Shown here piece after piece: positions 1 to 6,391 of a stretch of DNA of 13,619 nucleotides. Made by a program: the position numbers and the translations under genes. The notes below the pieces were generated by a model, which was not told the origin of the DNA, did not search any database, and saw nothing but the letters and a program-made list of their open reading frames with translations. How positions within the stretch are numbered: the stretch's first letter is position 1; each line of letters opens with the position of its first letter. Where the stretch lies: assembly GCA_002395235.1 (NCBI GenBank), contig DGWK01000029.1, positions 1-13,619 of the forward strand, written 5' to 3'. This DNA is from Lachnospiraceae bacterium UBA4260. Lineage in GTDB: Bacteria > Bacillota > Clostridia > Lachnospirales > Lachnospiraceae.

Positions 1-48
1 CTGCTCCGTAATTTGCTTGGTTTTTTGTTCGTTCTGAAAATATTCTGT

Positions 49-83
49 AAGGCCGTTCTTAAACGATTCGTCCCGGCCTTTTT
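49..83 (+). terminator. Possible plus-strand terminator, or leader hairpin on the minus strand
   Basis: AAGGCCG (49-55) pairs with CGGCCTT (74-80) around an 18-base loop and is followed by TTTTT (79-83). On the plus strand this has terminator form, but the loop is large and no plus-strand gene is seen before it. Read on the minus strand the same stem would sit in the leader of the transcript starting near 195. The choice between the two cannot be made from the window. Confidence 0.35.
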
Positions 84-201
84 AAAGGAATATATTCAGG
101 GTTGCATTTCTGTTAAGTTGTCATATATTCGATTTTATTGGTATTTCGGATGCCTGTCTGGCAGGCTGTCCGTGTCGCTTTGTTTCATCAGCAACTCTGA
201 T

Positions 202-230
202 ATCATATCTCAGATTAATCAGCTTGTCAA
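202..230 (-). promoter_or_regulatory. Strong sigma-A type promoter firing leftward
   Basis: On the minus strand a perfect TTGACA (225-230) is separated by exactly 17 bases from TATGAT (202-207), a 5/6 match to TATAAT. The DNA upstream of the -35 box (about 231-262) is rich in A and T tracts, as in an UP element. Transcription would start near 195 and leave the window on the left. No ribosome binding site with a useful reading frame follows in the remaining ~195 bases, so the leader is long and untranslated. A stable RNA operon or a highly expressed gene beyond the edge is possible. Confidence 0.75.
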
Positions 231-321
231 CACTTTTTTAAGAAAAACTTTTAAATTCTTTTAAGTCATCTTTACGATTGTGTTAACTTTTTGTGCCTCT
301 CTCTCAGCGGCGAATCTTATA

Positions 322-337
322 TTAGCACTCCATTATA
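322..337 (-). promoter_or_regulatory. Half CIRCE-like element next to a -10 box
   Basis: TTAGCACTC (322-330) is identical to the left half of the CIRCE operator bound by HrcA (TTAGCACTC-N9-GAGTGCTAA). At the right spacing the other half reads AAATGCAAG, only 5 of 9 matches. On the minus strand a TATAAT (332-337) lies directly beside the conserved half, but I see no convincing -35 box. It may be a decayed or chance operator. Confidence 0.3.
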
Positions 338-407
338 CTAAATGCAAGCACTATTTTTGTTTTTTTAATCTTTTTTCCGGGCTCATCCAACCCTATTCCA
401 TAATGAA

Positions 408-444
408 GGCTGCCGCCCTAAGAATAATTCTTAGTGCGACAGCC
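408..444 (-). terminator. Likely terminator of the minus-strand operon ending in the CvpA-like gene
   Basis: GGCTG (408-412) pairs with CAGCC (440-444) and CTAAGAA (418-424) pairs with TTCTTAG (428-434) around a three-base loop. The segment between the two stems also pairs apart from one mismatch. The hairpin starts 20 bases beyond the stop of the CvpA-like gene. On the minus strand it is followed by TTCATTAT rather than a clean T-run, so it may be a weak terminator or an mRNA-stabilising end structure. Confidence 0.5.
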
Positions 445-464
445 CCGTTGAATAGTTACATCTT

Positions 465-854
465 CTATGCTTTCACAAAATACCGCAAAATAGCGTCCGC
501 CAGATACAGGATCACGGCCCCCTCAGCAAATCCCCCGAATACCCCCAGTATGTTATCCAGGGTTTTGATCACCGGGAGCCTGGCGAATAAGTGGATCGAC
601 GAAAAGATAAAGTGAAAGATTCCATAAGCACTGACTACAACGATCAGGAGCACGATGCCGATCAGCGCAGAGGACACGTTCCCCGATGAGTAGTTCGCGG
701 CAAGGCCTGACGCCAGGTTATAGCAGATGGCGGCGCAGAGCAGCGTAAGCACCGAACTGAGCGACTTGACAAGTCCCTGTTCCGCCCCCCTCTTAATGAA
801 GTAAGCCCATACCAATATTCCGATTATAATAAGGATCCAGAAAGTACGGCTCAT
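465..854 (-). CDS. CvpA-like small membrane protein
   Basis: A 129-residue hydrophobic protein with about four membrane segments (roughly 5-20, 29-52, 62-86 and 104-126). The early KRGAEQGLVKSL stretch after the first helix and the last helix with LDNILGVFGGFAEG match the pattern of the CvpA/colicin V production family, where a G-rich LDrllGa-x-G motif precedes the last helix. CvpA members are inner-membrane proteins linked to envelope integrity; the exact role is not settled. At 129 residues it is shorter than common members of about 160-180. GGAGTGG lies just before the ATG. It follows the DUF5711 gene by 52 bases and is last in the operon. Confidence 0.65.
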   Translation of the reverse strand: MSRTFWILIIIGILVWAYFIKRGAEQGLVKSLSSVLTLLCAAICYNLASGLAANYSSGNVSSALIGIVLLIVVVSAYGIFHFIFSSIHLFARLPVIKTLDNILGVFGGFAEGAVILYLADAILRYFVKA

Positions 855-865
855 TTATCCACTCC

Positions 866-940
866 TTTACCGCAATCCAATAGAATCGTTCTCATTTCCT
901 GCGCTTTTACCGCAGCTTAATCGAATCAATCTCATTTTCC
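866..940. repeat. Imperfect tandem duplication of a gene's last codons
   Basis: Bases 906-940 hold the final ten codons and stop of the upstream gene (ENEIDSIKLR). A second copy with period 40 lies at 866-899 and would read GNENDSIGLR plus stop. Both share TTTACCGCA, GAATC and TCTCATTT blocks. The second copy is in another frame from the gene and its end overlaps the Shine-Dalgarno region of the CvpA-like gene. Confidence 0.75.
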
Positions 941-2397
941 GTGACCGCCGCAAGACCTCCCAGGCGCCAGGACGGGATCAGGACTTTGACGGTTCTGTCA
1001 AAGCCTCCGCCAAAGATCTCTCTCCCGTTCAGTGTGAAGATCTGCATTGACTGTTCGTTATTAATATATATTCTGTCTCCACTGATCTGGATATCGTCAA
1101 ATACCATGGTGAAGCCTACGCTGCCCGCTTTTTTGCCGTTGCGGCCGTAGATGTCGAGCCTGTAAAGGTTTTCCCTGGTGAGATCCGTGAACAGGAGGGC
1201 TATGCGCCCACCGCTCGCAAAGATTCCCTGCATGTCCTCCGTGAGCATATTGTTGAAGCTATTCTGCGGCTCCACGGAGCTCGTGTCAAAAACGACAAGG
1301 CGCGAGTCGGACGCGGCGGCGCACGCTTTGTTCCCCATAAACCTTATATAAGGAAAGACTTCGTTAGTATATTCGAAGTTGCCCACCAGATGCTGGTCGT
1401 AATCCTGCCCCTCTTTGCCGAAATTGTAAAAGCTCAGGTTGGAGATCACTTCCGCATCTTTCATAAGAAGGCTGGAGACGCAGACTTTTTTGCCGTCCGG
1501 TGAGACAGCCACATCCATCGGATAGCCGTTCTCCTGCATGGAGCGGATAAAATACGCGACCTCTTTTCCTTCTTTCGAGTACAGCCTGATCCAGGTCTTG
1601 CTCTTGTCGTCCAGAATCGCCGCCACTCCTCCGCTCTCCGAGGCGGATACCTTGTGGATGGGAAGGCTGGTGCTGACCGTATACAGCTGTTTCTTCGTGT
1701 TCATCACGTAGATGGTCGTCCCGCCGTAGTCGGCGATCGCGGCGACGTCACCGCTCATACTTATGATCGGCTGATCCATCTCATAGGTGATGTTCCACTT
1801 GACGCGGCCGTTTGTATCCGCGCAGGCGGCGCCGTTTGGCCCGTACTGGAGCACGTACCCGTCGAAGTTCACGCAGACCGCCCCTTCTTCCGCGACGAAA
1901 TCCCTTATCTTTGTGATCTCAGCGCGGCTGTAGCGCCTGGTACTGAAAAACAGCGCGACCAGAAGGACCACTATGATCAGGATCACGACGCCGAACAGGC
2001 GGTACGCCCGGATCCTGCTCCGGTGCCTGTCGATCTGTTCCGCATAGCTCAGGCCTTTTTCGTCGTCCCTGCGGCCCGGCAGAAAGCGGCGGAGACGGGA
2101 AATCCCGCCTTTTTCTTTGGAAGGCTGCGCTCCTCTTCCGCCATCTTCTTCCTTCTCGCGCTGCGCCTCTCCGCGGCCGGACTGTTTTCCCTGCTCCGAA
2201 GTCTTGTCAATGTCTCTCCCCATCAGCAGGCTGTCGTCCGGGACCGGAGGCCCCGAGCGCTCCCTCAGTTCCTCCGGCATTACCTTTGTCTTCTGGTCCA
2301 CCACCGAGGCAGAGTTTTCCTGCTCCCCGCGTCCCTTTATATTTTCTGTAATTCCGTTCTTTCCAGACTGATCCGGAAACTGTTCAACTTTAGCCAT
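907..2397 (-). CDS. DUF5711 family single-pass membrane protein with outer propeller-like domain
   Basis: 496 residues. Residues 1-125 are highly charged and low in complexity (E, K, R, G, S), so probably disordered and cytoplasmic. One membrane helix is at about 133-152 (GVVILIIVVLLVALFF). The remaining ~340 residues lie outside and contain repeated short beta-strand blocks, for example WNITYEM, IISMSGDVAAIADY and MDVAVSPDGKKVCVSS, that resemble WD40/PQQ-like propeller blades. This layout matches DUF5711 proteins of Lachnospiraceae. Function is unknown; a cell-surface or envelope role next to a CvpA-like protein is an inference. The ATG lies 10 bases after the galM stop, with AGAGGA in that gap, suggesting translational coupling. 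The C-terminal codons are duplicated downstream. Confidence 0.75.
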   Translation of the reverse strand: MAKVEQFPDQSGKNGITENIKGRGEQENSASVVDQKTKVMPEELRERSGPPVPDDSLLMGRDIDKTSEQGKQSGRGEAQREKEEDGGRGAQPSKEKGGISRLRRFLPGRRDDEKGLSYAEQIDRHRSRIRAYRLFGVVILIIVVLLVALFFSTRRYSRAEITKIRDFVAEEGAVCVNFDGYVLQYGPNGAACADTNGRVKWNITYEMDQPIISMSGDVAAIADYGGTTIYVMNTKKQLYTVSTSLPIHKVSASESGGVAAILDDKSKTWIRLYSKEGKEVAYFIRSMQENGYPMDVAVSPDGKKVCVSSLLMKDAEVISNLSFYNFGKEGQDYDQHLVGNFEYTNEVFPYIRFMGNKACAAASDSRLVVFDTSSVEPQNSFNNMLTEDMQGIFASGGRIALLFTDLTRENLYRLDIYGRNGKKAGSVGFTMVFDDIQISGDRIYINNEQSMQIFTLNGREIFGGGFDRTVKVLIPSWRLGGLAAVTENEIDSIKLR

Positions 2398-2407
2398 TTA
2401 TCCTCTG

Positions 2408-3451
2408 TTACCTGCAGACTGGGAAGCGATAGATCGTCGTGGAAACATAATCCCTGCCGGGGCCGAATACAGACTGTGCGAAGTTTGCGTGATGTACGTT
2501 GTCCGGGAAGAACTGTGTCTCCAGCGCAAAGCCCGATTTAGGGCCGTAGGTACGCCCGTTCTTGCCGCCCTCGGCCGTCATGCCGTTGGCCGTATAGAAC
2601 TGCATGCCGGGCACATCGGTGAGTACCTGCATGACGCGTCCGCTTGCGGGATCACACACTTCGCCCGCCACAAGAAGGGTCCCGTCTCCTTTATAGCCGT
2701 CGATCACGAAGTTGTGGTCGTACCCGCCTCCGAACTTCATCTGCTCTTCCTCCGAGCCGATGTCCCTTCCGATGGGCTTGGGCTGCGTGAAATCGAGCGC
2801 GGTTCCCTTTACGGGCACGATCTCTCCCGTGGGGATCAGCGCGGCGTCCACCTTAGTTGTATTACTGCAACAGAATCTTGCGACCTGATCGAGAATGCTT
2901 CCGCTGTCCTCCCCTGCCAGGTTGAAATAGGAGTGGTTCGTCATGTTGATGACTGTCTTCTTGTCCGACGTGACCTTGTAATCGATCCGCAGATCCTCAT
3001 CGGTCAGGGAATAAGTAATGATAAAGTCCCTGTTTCCCGGGAACCCGGCGTCTCCGTCCGGAAGGCTGATCGAGAAAGAAACGCAGTTGTCTCCGATCTC
3101 CGCGGCAAAAAATCTCTTATAGAACAGCTTATCGGAGTGGAGGTTATTGTTTCTCTCGTTTACGGGAAGATGGTACTCCTCCCCGTCGATAACGAAAGAG
3201 GCACCTGCAATACGGTTGGCGCTGGGGCCGACGATCGCACCGAAGCAGCTGGGGTTTTCCAGATAGTGCTCCACGTCGTCGTAGCCCAGGACGATATCTT
3301 TCATTTTGCCTTCCCGGTCCGGCGTCTCAAGACGTACCAGCACCGCGCCCAGGTCCGACACCGCCGCGCAAAGGCGCTGCGTCCGGATTATGTACAGCGA
3401 AACTTCCGTTCCGTCACTGAGTCTGCCAAAATATTCCTTCGTAACGCTCAT
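2408..3451 (-). CDS. galM: Aldose 1-epimerase (galactose mutarotase)
   Basis: Interconverts alpha and beta anomers of galactose or glucose in the cytoplasm, feeding the Leloir pathway. The 347 residues are normal for the family. Visible motifs are ANRI (78-81), NNNLHSD with H105, NMTNHSYFNLAG with H173, YDHNF with D245, and ALETQFFPDN with E311. H105 and H173 correspond to the catalytic histidines and E311 to the general base. NLHSD replaces the commoner NLHGG. I start at MSVTKEYFG because AGGAGAGAGG lies immediately before this ATG; a frame extension to 3508 adds 19 residues with no family resemblance. It lies 63 bases after recR; no other galactose gene is in the window, so it may be a housekeeping mutarotase. 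Confidence 0.92.
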   Translation of the reverse strand: MSVTKEYFGRLSDGTEVSLYIIRTQRLCAAVSDLGAVLVRLETPDREGKMKDIVLGYDDVEHYLENPSCFGAIVGPSANRIAGASFVIDGEEYHLPVNERNNNLHSDKLFYKRFFAAEIGDNCVSFSISLPDGDAGFPGNRDFIITYSLTDEDLRIDYKVTSDKKTVINMTNHSYFNLAGEDSGSILDQVARFCCSNTTKVDAALIPTGEIVPVKGTALDFTQPKPIGRDIGSEEEQMKFGGGYDHNFVIDGYKGDGTLLVAGEVCDPASGRVMQVLTDVPGMQFYTANGMTAEGGKNGRTYGPKSGFALETQFFPDNVHHANFAQSVFGPGRDYVSTTIYRFPVCR

Positions 3452-3514
3452 TCCTCTCTCCTTTCCTGCAGGGTTCCCCTGCGTGATTGCCGCCGCATGC
3501 CGCAGCATCTTCCT

Positions 3515-4114
3515 TTATAACTCTGTTCTTCCCTCAAGAGCTCTCAGAAGTGTCACCTCGTCAATGTACTCCAGGTCGCCGCCCACGGGCACGCCGCTGG
3601 CTATGCGGGTCACCTTGATGCCGGCCGGCTTGATGAGCTTGCTGATATACATGGCCGTCGTCTCGCCTTCCAGGCTGGAGTTGGTGGCAATGATCACTTC
3701 GGAGACTTCTTCCTCGCTAAGTCTCGCGATCAGTTCCTTGAGTTTGATATCACCGGGTCCGATTCCCAGCATGGGTGAGATCGCGCCGTGCAGGACATGA
3801 TATACGCCCTTGTATTTTCCTGTCTTTTCATAAGCCGCCAGGTCCCTCGAATTCTCCACCACCATGATGGTCTTATGGTCTCTGCGGGGATTGCCGCAGA
3901 TCGGGCAGACCTCCTCATCCGTGAGGTTCTGGCACACCTTGCAGTAGGTCACGTGCTCCTTGGCATTTACGATCGTATCCGCCAGATGCTTCACCCTTGC
4001 CGGCGACATCCCGATTATATAAAAAGCGAGGCGCTGTGCCGATTTGTTTCCAATTCCGGGCAGCGCCGCCAGTTCATCGATGAGTTTATTAATATATCCG
4101 CTGTATAGTTCCAC
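3515..4114 (-). CDS. recR: Recombination mediator RecR
   Basis: RecR works with RecF and RecO to load RecA onto gapped single-stranded DNA. The 199 residues match the family length. In order: helix-hairpin-helix with LPGIGNKSAQRLAFYII (18-34), a four-cysteine zinc site (C58, C61, C70, C73), and a Toprim domain from about 82 with VVENSRDL and NSSLEGETTA (145-154). I choose the GTG at 4114 (VELYSGYINKL) because it gives the canonical RecR N-terminus and has GAGAG eight bases before it. The upstream ATG at 4147 would lie in the loop of a strong hairpin and adds 11 unrelated residues. It is third in the classic dnaX-ybaB-recR cluster. Confidence 0.95.
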   Translation of the reverse strand: MELYSGYINKLIDELAALPGIGNKSAQRLAFYIIGMSPARVKHLADTIVNAKEHVTYCKVCQNLTDEEVCPICGNPRRDHKTIMVVENSRDLAAYEKTGKYKGVYHVLHGAISPMLGIGPGDIKLKELIARLSEEEVSEVIIATNSSLEGETTAMYISKLIKPAGIKVTRIASGVPVGGDLEYIDEVTLLRALEGRTEL

Positions 4115-4136
4115 TTGACTCAGACTCTCTCTATAA

Positions 4137-4160
4137 GTCCGGCACACAAATGTGCCGGAC
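4137..4160. other. Perfect 10-bp hairpin between ybaB and recR
   Basis: GTCCGGCACA (4137-4146) and TGTGCCGGAC (4151-4160) are exact inverted repeats around a four-base loop. On the minus strand it lies between ybaB and the recR ribosome binding site and is followed by TTATAGAG, not a T-run, so it does not look like a full terminator. It could tune expression of recR relative to dnaX and ybaB, or be an RNA processing site. Confidence 0.7.
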
Positions 4161-4203
4161 TCCGCAATTGTTTCTTCTTAGATATAAAATCAGAAGTATA
4201 AGA

Positions 4204-4527
4204 TCAGAAGCCGCCCAGCCCGCCGAAGAGCTTCTCGCTCTCGGCATCGACCTGCTTCATCGCTTCGCCCACCGCGGCAATGATCAGGTCCTGGAGCATC
4301 TCCACGTCGTCGGGATCCACCGCGTCCGGGGAAATAGTGAGGGACTTCAGCTCTTTTTTGCCGCTGACAACTACCTCTACGGCGCCGCCGCCGGAAGCTG
4401 CCTTGAACTCCATCTCCTCGAGTGCCTTCTTATTCTCTTCCATCTGGCGCTGCATTCTCTGCGCCTGTTTCATAAGGTTGTTCATGTTGCCGGGCATGCC
4501 GCCCTGGAAACCGCCTCTTCTTGCCAT
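4204..4527 (-). CDS. ybaB: YbaB/EbfC family nucleoid-associated protein
   Basis: A 107-residue DNA-binding protein of the YbaB/EbfC family; such proteins form dimers and coat the nucleoid. A Gly/Met-rich start (MARRGGFQGGMPGNMNNLMKQAQ) leads to the family's long helix (MQRQMEENKKALEEMEF). The compact beta region VVVSGKKELKSLTISPD and the helix DVEMLQDLIIAAVGEAMKQV follow. The start sits 3 bases after the dnaX stop and its AGAGGAGG site lies inside the end of dnaX, so the two are translationally coupled. The dnaX-ybaB-recR order is conserved in many bacteria, which supports all three calls. Confidence 0.95.
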   Translation of the reverse strand: MARRGGFQGGMPGNMNNLMKQAQRMQRQMEENKKALEEMEFKAASGGGAVEVVVSGKKELKSLTISPDAVDPDDVEMLQDLIIAAVGEAMKQVDAESEKLFGGLGGF

Positions 4528-4530
4528 CTT

Positions 4531-6207
4531 CTATTCCTCCTCTATTTTCATAGTCACCATATCGGATAAATCAACGTAATTGTCCGTGAATTTCTGACCC
4601 TTGTCAAGTGCCTTGTATTCTATTTCGACATCCTTGCCCGAGCACTGCCGCAGGAAGTAGCGCAGCCGGTTCCGGTAGCCCTCGTCGTGCAGGAAGTGGT
4701 CCGCGGTCACGTAATTGCTGAAGACGATCACGAGCTGCCCGTGGTCTCCCACGCTGTGCTTTGCGGTGAGCAGGGACATCCTCGTCATGCCGGGCGGGAG
4801 CTTGGAGATGTACTTGGTCCAGTTGCGGACGATCTCCATGACATCCTCCGGGACAGCCTTGGGATACTGTTTTTTGGCAGGTGCCTTGCCGGGCGCGCCG
4901 GGCTGTCCCCCGCTCTCCGGGTTCTGCGCGCCTCCCGATGCCGAAGCCGGGCCGGTCTCCTGCCCGCCCCGCTCTGCGCCCCAGTCCGAGGCGGCTGGTC
5001 TCTCCGCGATCTTCTTCTCGTCCTCGAGAAGTCGCTGTTCCAGTTCCCGGATCCGGTTTCGGAGCGTGTCCATCTGGTCCTCCGCGCCGCCTTCGGCGCC
5101 GCCCATTTTGCCCTTGGCCGCTCTGATGATGGCCATCTCGGTCAGGATCCTTCTGCTGGCGCTGTAGCGGATCTGCTCCACCAGAGCCGAGAAGATTCGG
5201 ATCTCTCTCATGATCTCGGACAGTTCGGACTTTCTGGCGTCCTCGATCATCTGTGACAGGTTGTCCGCCGAAATATCCAGGGAATCTTTGGTGCTCTCCG
5301 AGGCGCACAGCAGCATCAGGTTCCTGAGATACCACAGAAAATCCGCCACGAACTGCATCATCTCCCGTCCCTGCATCAGGACGTCCTCAAGGACCTTCAA
5401 TGCGGCGGGCGTGTCCCCGTCGTGAATGTGATTGTAGAGCTTGCTGAACACCCGGGTATCTACCGCGCCCAGGATCTCCAGCGTCTTCTCATAGGTGAGA
5501 ACTTCGTTTCCGTAGTTGAAGGCGTTGCACTGGTCCAGGAGGCTGAGTCCGTCTCGCATGGAACCGTCCGCCGCGCCAGCAATGTAGCGCAGCGCCTTGT
5601 CCTCCACCTTGAGGCCTTCGGCGTCGGATACCTCCCGCAGCCTTCCCTCGATCGTCTCCGTGGACAACCTTCCGTAATCGTACCTCTGGCACCTGGACAA
5701 AATAGTGATCGGCAGCTTATTGGGCTCCGTCGTCGCGAGAATAAAGATCGCGTAGGACGGCGGCTCCTCCAGAGTCTTGAGCAGCGCGTTGAAAGCCGCC
5801 ACAGACAGCATGTGGACCTCGTCGATGATATAGACGCGATATTTTCCCTGCGTGGGGGAATACGCCACCTGGTCGATGATATTACGGATATCGTCGACGC
5901 CGTTGTTGGAAGCGGCGTCCATCTCCACGACGTTCAGGCTCGCGTCCGCTCCGATCTCCCTGCAGGAGGGGCACTCGCAGCAGGGACTTCCGTCCTTGGG
6001 ATTCTCGCAGTTTACCGCCTTGGCGAAGATCTTGGCGATCGTGGTCTTGCCCGTTCCTCTGGTCCCGCAGAAAAGATAGCTGTGCGCGATCCTTCCCGAT
6101 ACGATCTGGTTCTTGAGGGTCCTGACAATGACCTCTCTTCCCCGCACGTCCTCGAAGGTGCGGGGCCTGTATTTTCTGTATAGAGCAAGATAATGCTGAT
6201 CTGCCAT
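4531..6207 (-). CDS. dnaX: DNA polymerase III subunit gamma/tau
   Basis: Clamp-loader ATPase subunit that organises the replicative polymerase and loads the sliding clamp. Visible: Walker A GTRGTGKT (48-55), zinc ligands C67, C76, C79, C82 with the family's spacing, Walker B VYIIDE (125-130), SRC (171-173) with the arginine finger, and GSMRD sensor 2 (215-219). Domain III helices run to about 362. A likely coiled coil (378-402) and a Gly/Pro/Ala-rich linker (403-447) precede a C-terminal domain to residue 558. AGGAAAGG lies before the ATG at 6207, and a promoter lies about 40 bases upstream. There is an AAAAAA run at codons 445-446, too short to support a programmed slip. First gene of the replication and repair cluster. 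Confidence 0.97.
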   Translation of the reverse strand: MADQHYLALYRKYRPRTFEDVRGREVIVRTLKNQIVSGRIAHSYLFCGTRGTGKTTIAKIFAKAVNCENPKDGSPCCECPSCREIGADASLNVVEMDAASNNGVDDIRNIIDQVAYSPTQGKYRVYIIDEVHMLSVAAFNALLKTLEEPPSYAIFILATTEPNKLPITILSRCQRYDYGRLSTETIEGRLREVSDAEGLKVEDKALRYIAGAADGSMRDGLSLLDQCNAFNYGNEVLTYEKTLEILGAVDTRVFSKLYNHIHDGDTPAALKVLEDVLMQGREMMQFVADFLWYLRNLMLLCASESTKDSLDISADNLSQMIEDARKSELSEIMREIRIFSALVEQIRYSASRRILTEMAIIRAAKGKMGGAEGGAEDQMDTLRNRIRELEQRLLEDEKKIAERPAASDWGAERGGQETGPASASGGAQNPESGGQPGAPGKAPAKKQYPKAVPEDVMEIVRNWTKYISKLPPGMTRMSLLTAKHSVGDHGQLVIVFSNYVTADHFLHDEGYRNRLRYFLRQCSGKDVEIEYKALDKGQKFTDNYVDLSDMVTMKIEEE

Positions 6208-6247
6208 GTATAGACCTTTCCTGTGTGACGGTGATCACTGTTTCTTT

Positions 6248-6276
6248 ATTATAATAGCACAAATATCCGGTGCCAC
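6248..6276 (-). promoter_or_regulatory. Promoter of dnaX
   Basis: On the minus strand GTGGCA (6271-6276, 4/6 to TTGACA) is 17 bases from a perfect TATAAT (6248-6253). An overlapping extended -10 (TGC-TATTAT) is also present. It lies between the pfkA terminator and the dnaX ribosome binding site, giving a leader of about 35 bases. Confidence 0.6.
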
Positions 6277-6312
6277 GCGTTCCAAATACACTGTCTTCGG
6301 ATTGATGAACCC

Positions 6313-6356
6313 AAAACGACGGAAAGGTGTGCTGCATATCACAGTACACCTTTCCG
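6313..6356 (-). terminator. Terminator of pfkA
   Basis: CGGAAAGGTGT (6320-6330) pairs perfectly with ACACCTTTCCG (6346-6356), with a further CTG/CAG pairing inside. On the minus strand it is followed three bases later by TTTT (6313-6316). It starts about 35 bases beyond the pfkA stop and separates pfkA from the dnaX promoter. The T-run is short, so some read-through is likely. Confidence 0.7.
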
Positions 6357-6391
6357 GATTATCCGATTATGGGAAATTCGCTTCGCGTCTG

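Larger units (their letters stand above)
1..464. other. AT-rich region without a credible gene
   Basis: No open frame here has a ribosome binding site and protein-like composition; the frames that exist are short, Phe/Leu/Cys-rich and look like chance. The region holds a plus-strand hairpin with a T-run (49-83), a near-consensus leftward promoter (202-230), a half CIRCE-like sequence beside a TATAAT (322-337) and a long hairpin beyond the CvpA-like gene (408-444). The leftward promoter implies that a gene or RNA begins beyond the left edge of the window. Confidence 0.75.

Noticed and set aside
13..615. Two plus-strand open frames near the left edge
   Set aside because: No ribosome binding site, unusual Phe/Leu/Cys-rich composition, and the second overlaps the CvpA-like gene on the other strand.
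4604..5335. A 243-codon open frame on the minus strand inside dnaX, in the -1 frame, near an AAAAAA run that could suggest frameshifting to a short gamma subunit
   Set aside because: The composition (Arg/Gly/Pro-rich) is that of a shadow frame in GC-rich DNA. The run is only six A and is not a proper X-XXY-YYZ slippery site in the zero frame; a -1 shift would lengthen rather than end the protein promptly. A +1 shift would end 28 codons later, but nothing supports it.
6208..6391. Possible SRP RNA between pfkA and dnaX, as in some Firmicutes
   Set aside because: The space is filled by a terminator, a promoter and a ribosome binding site; no GGAA/GNAR apical SRP helix was recognised.
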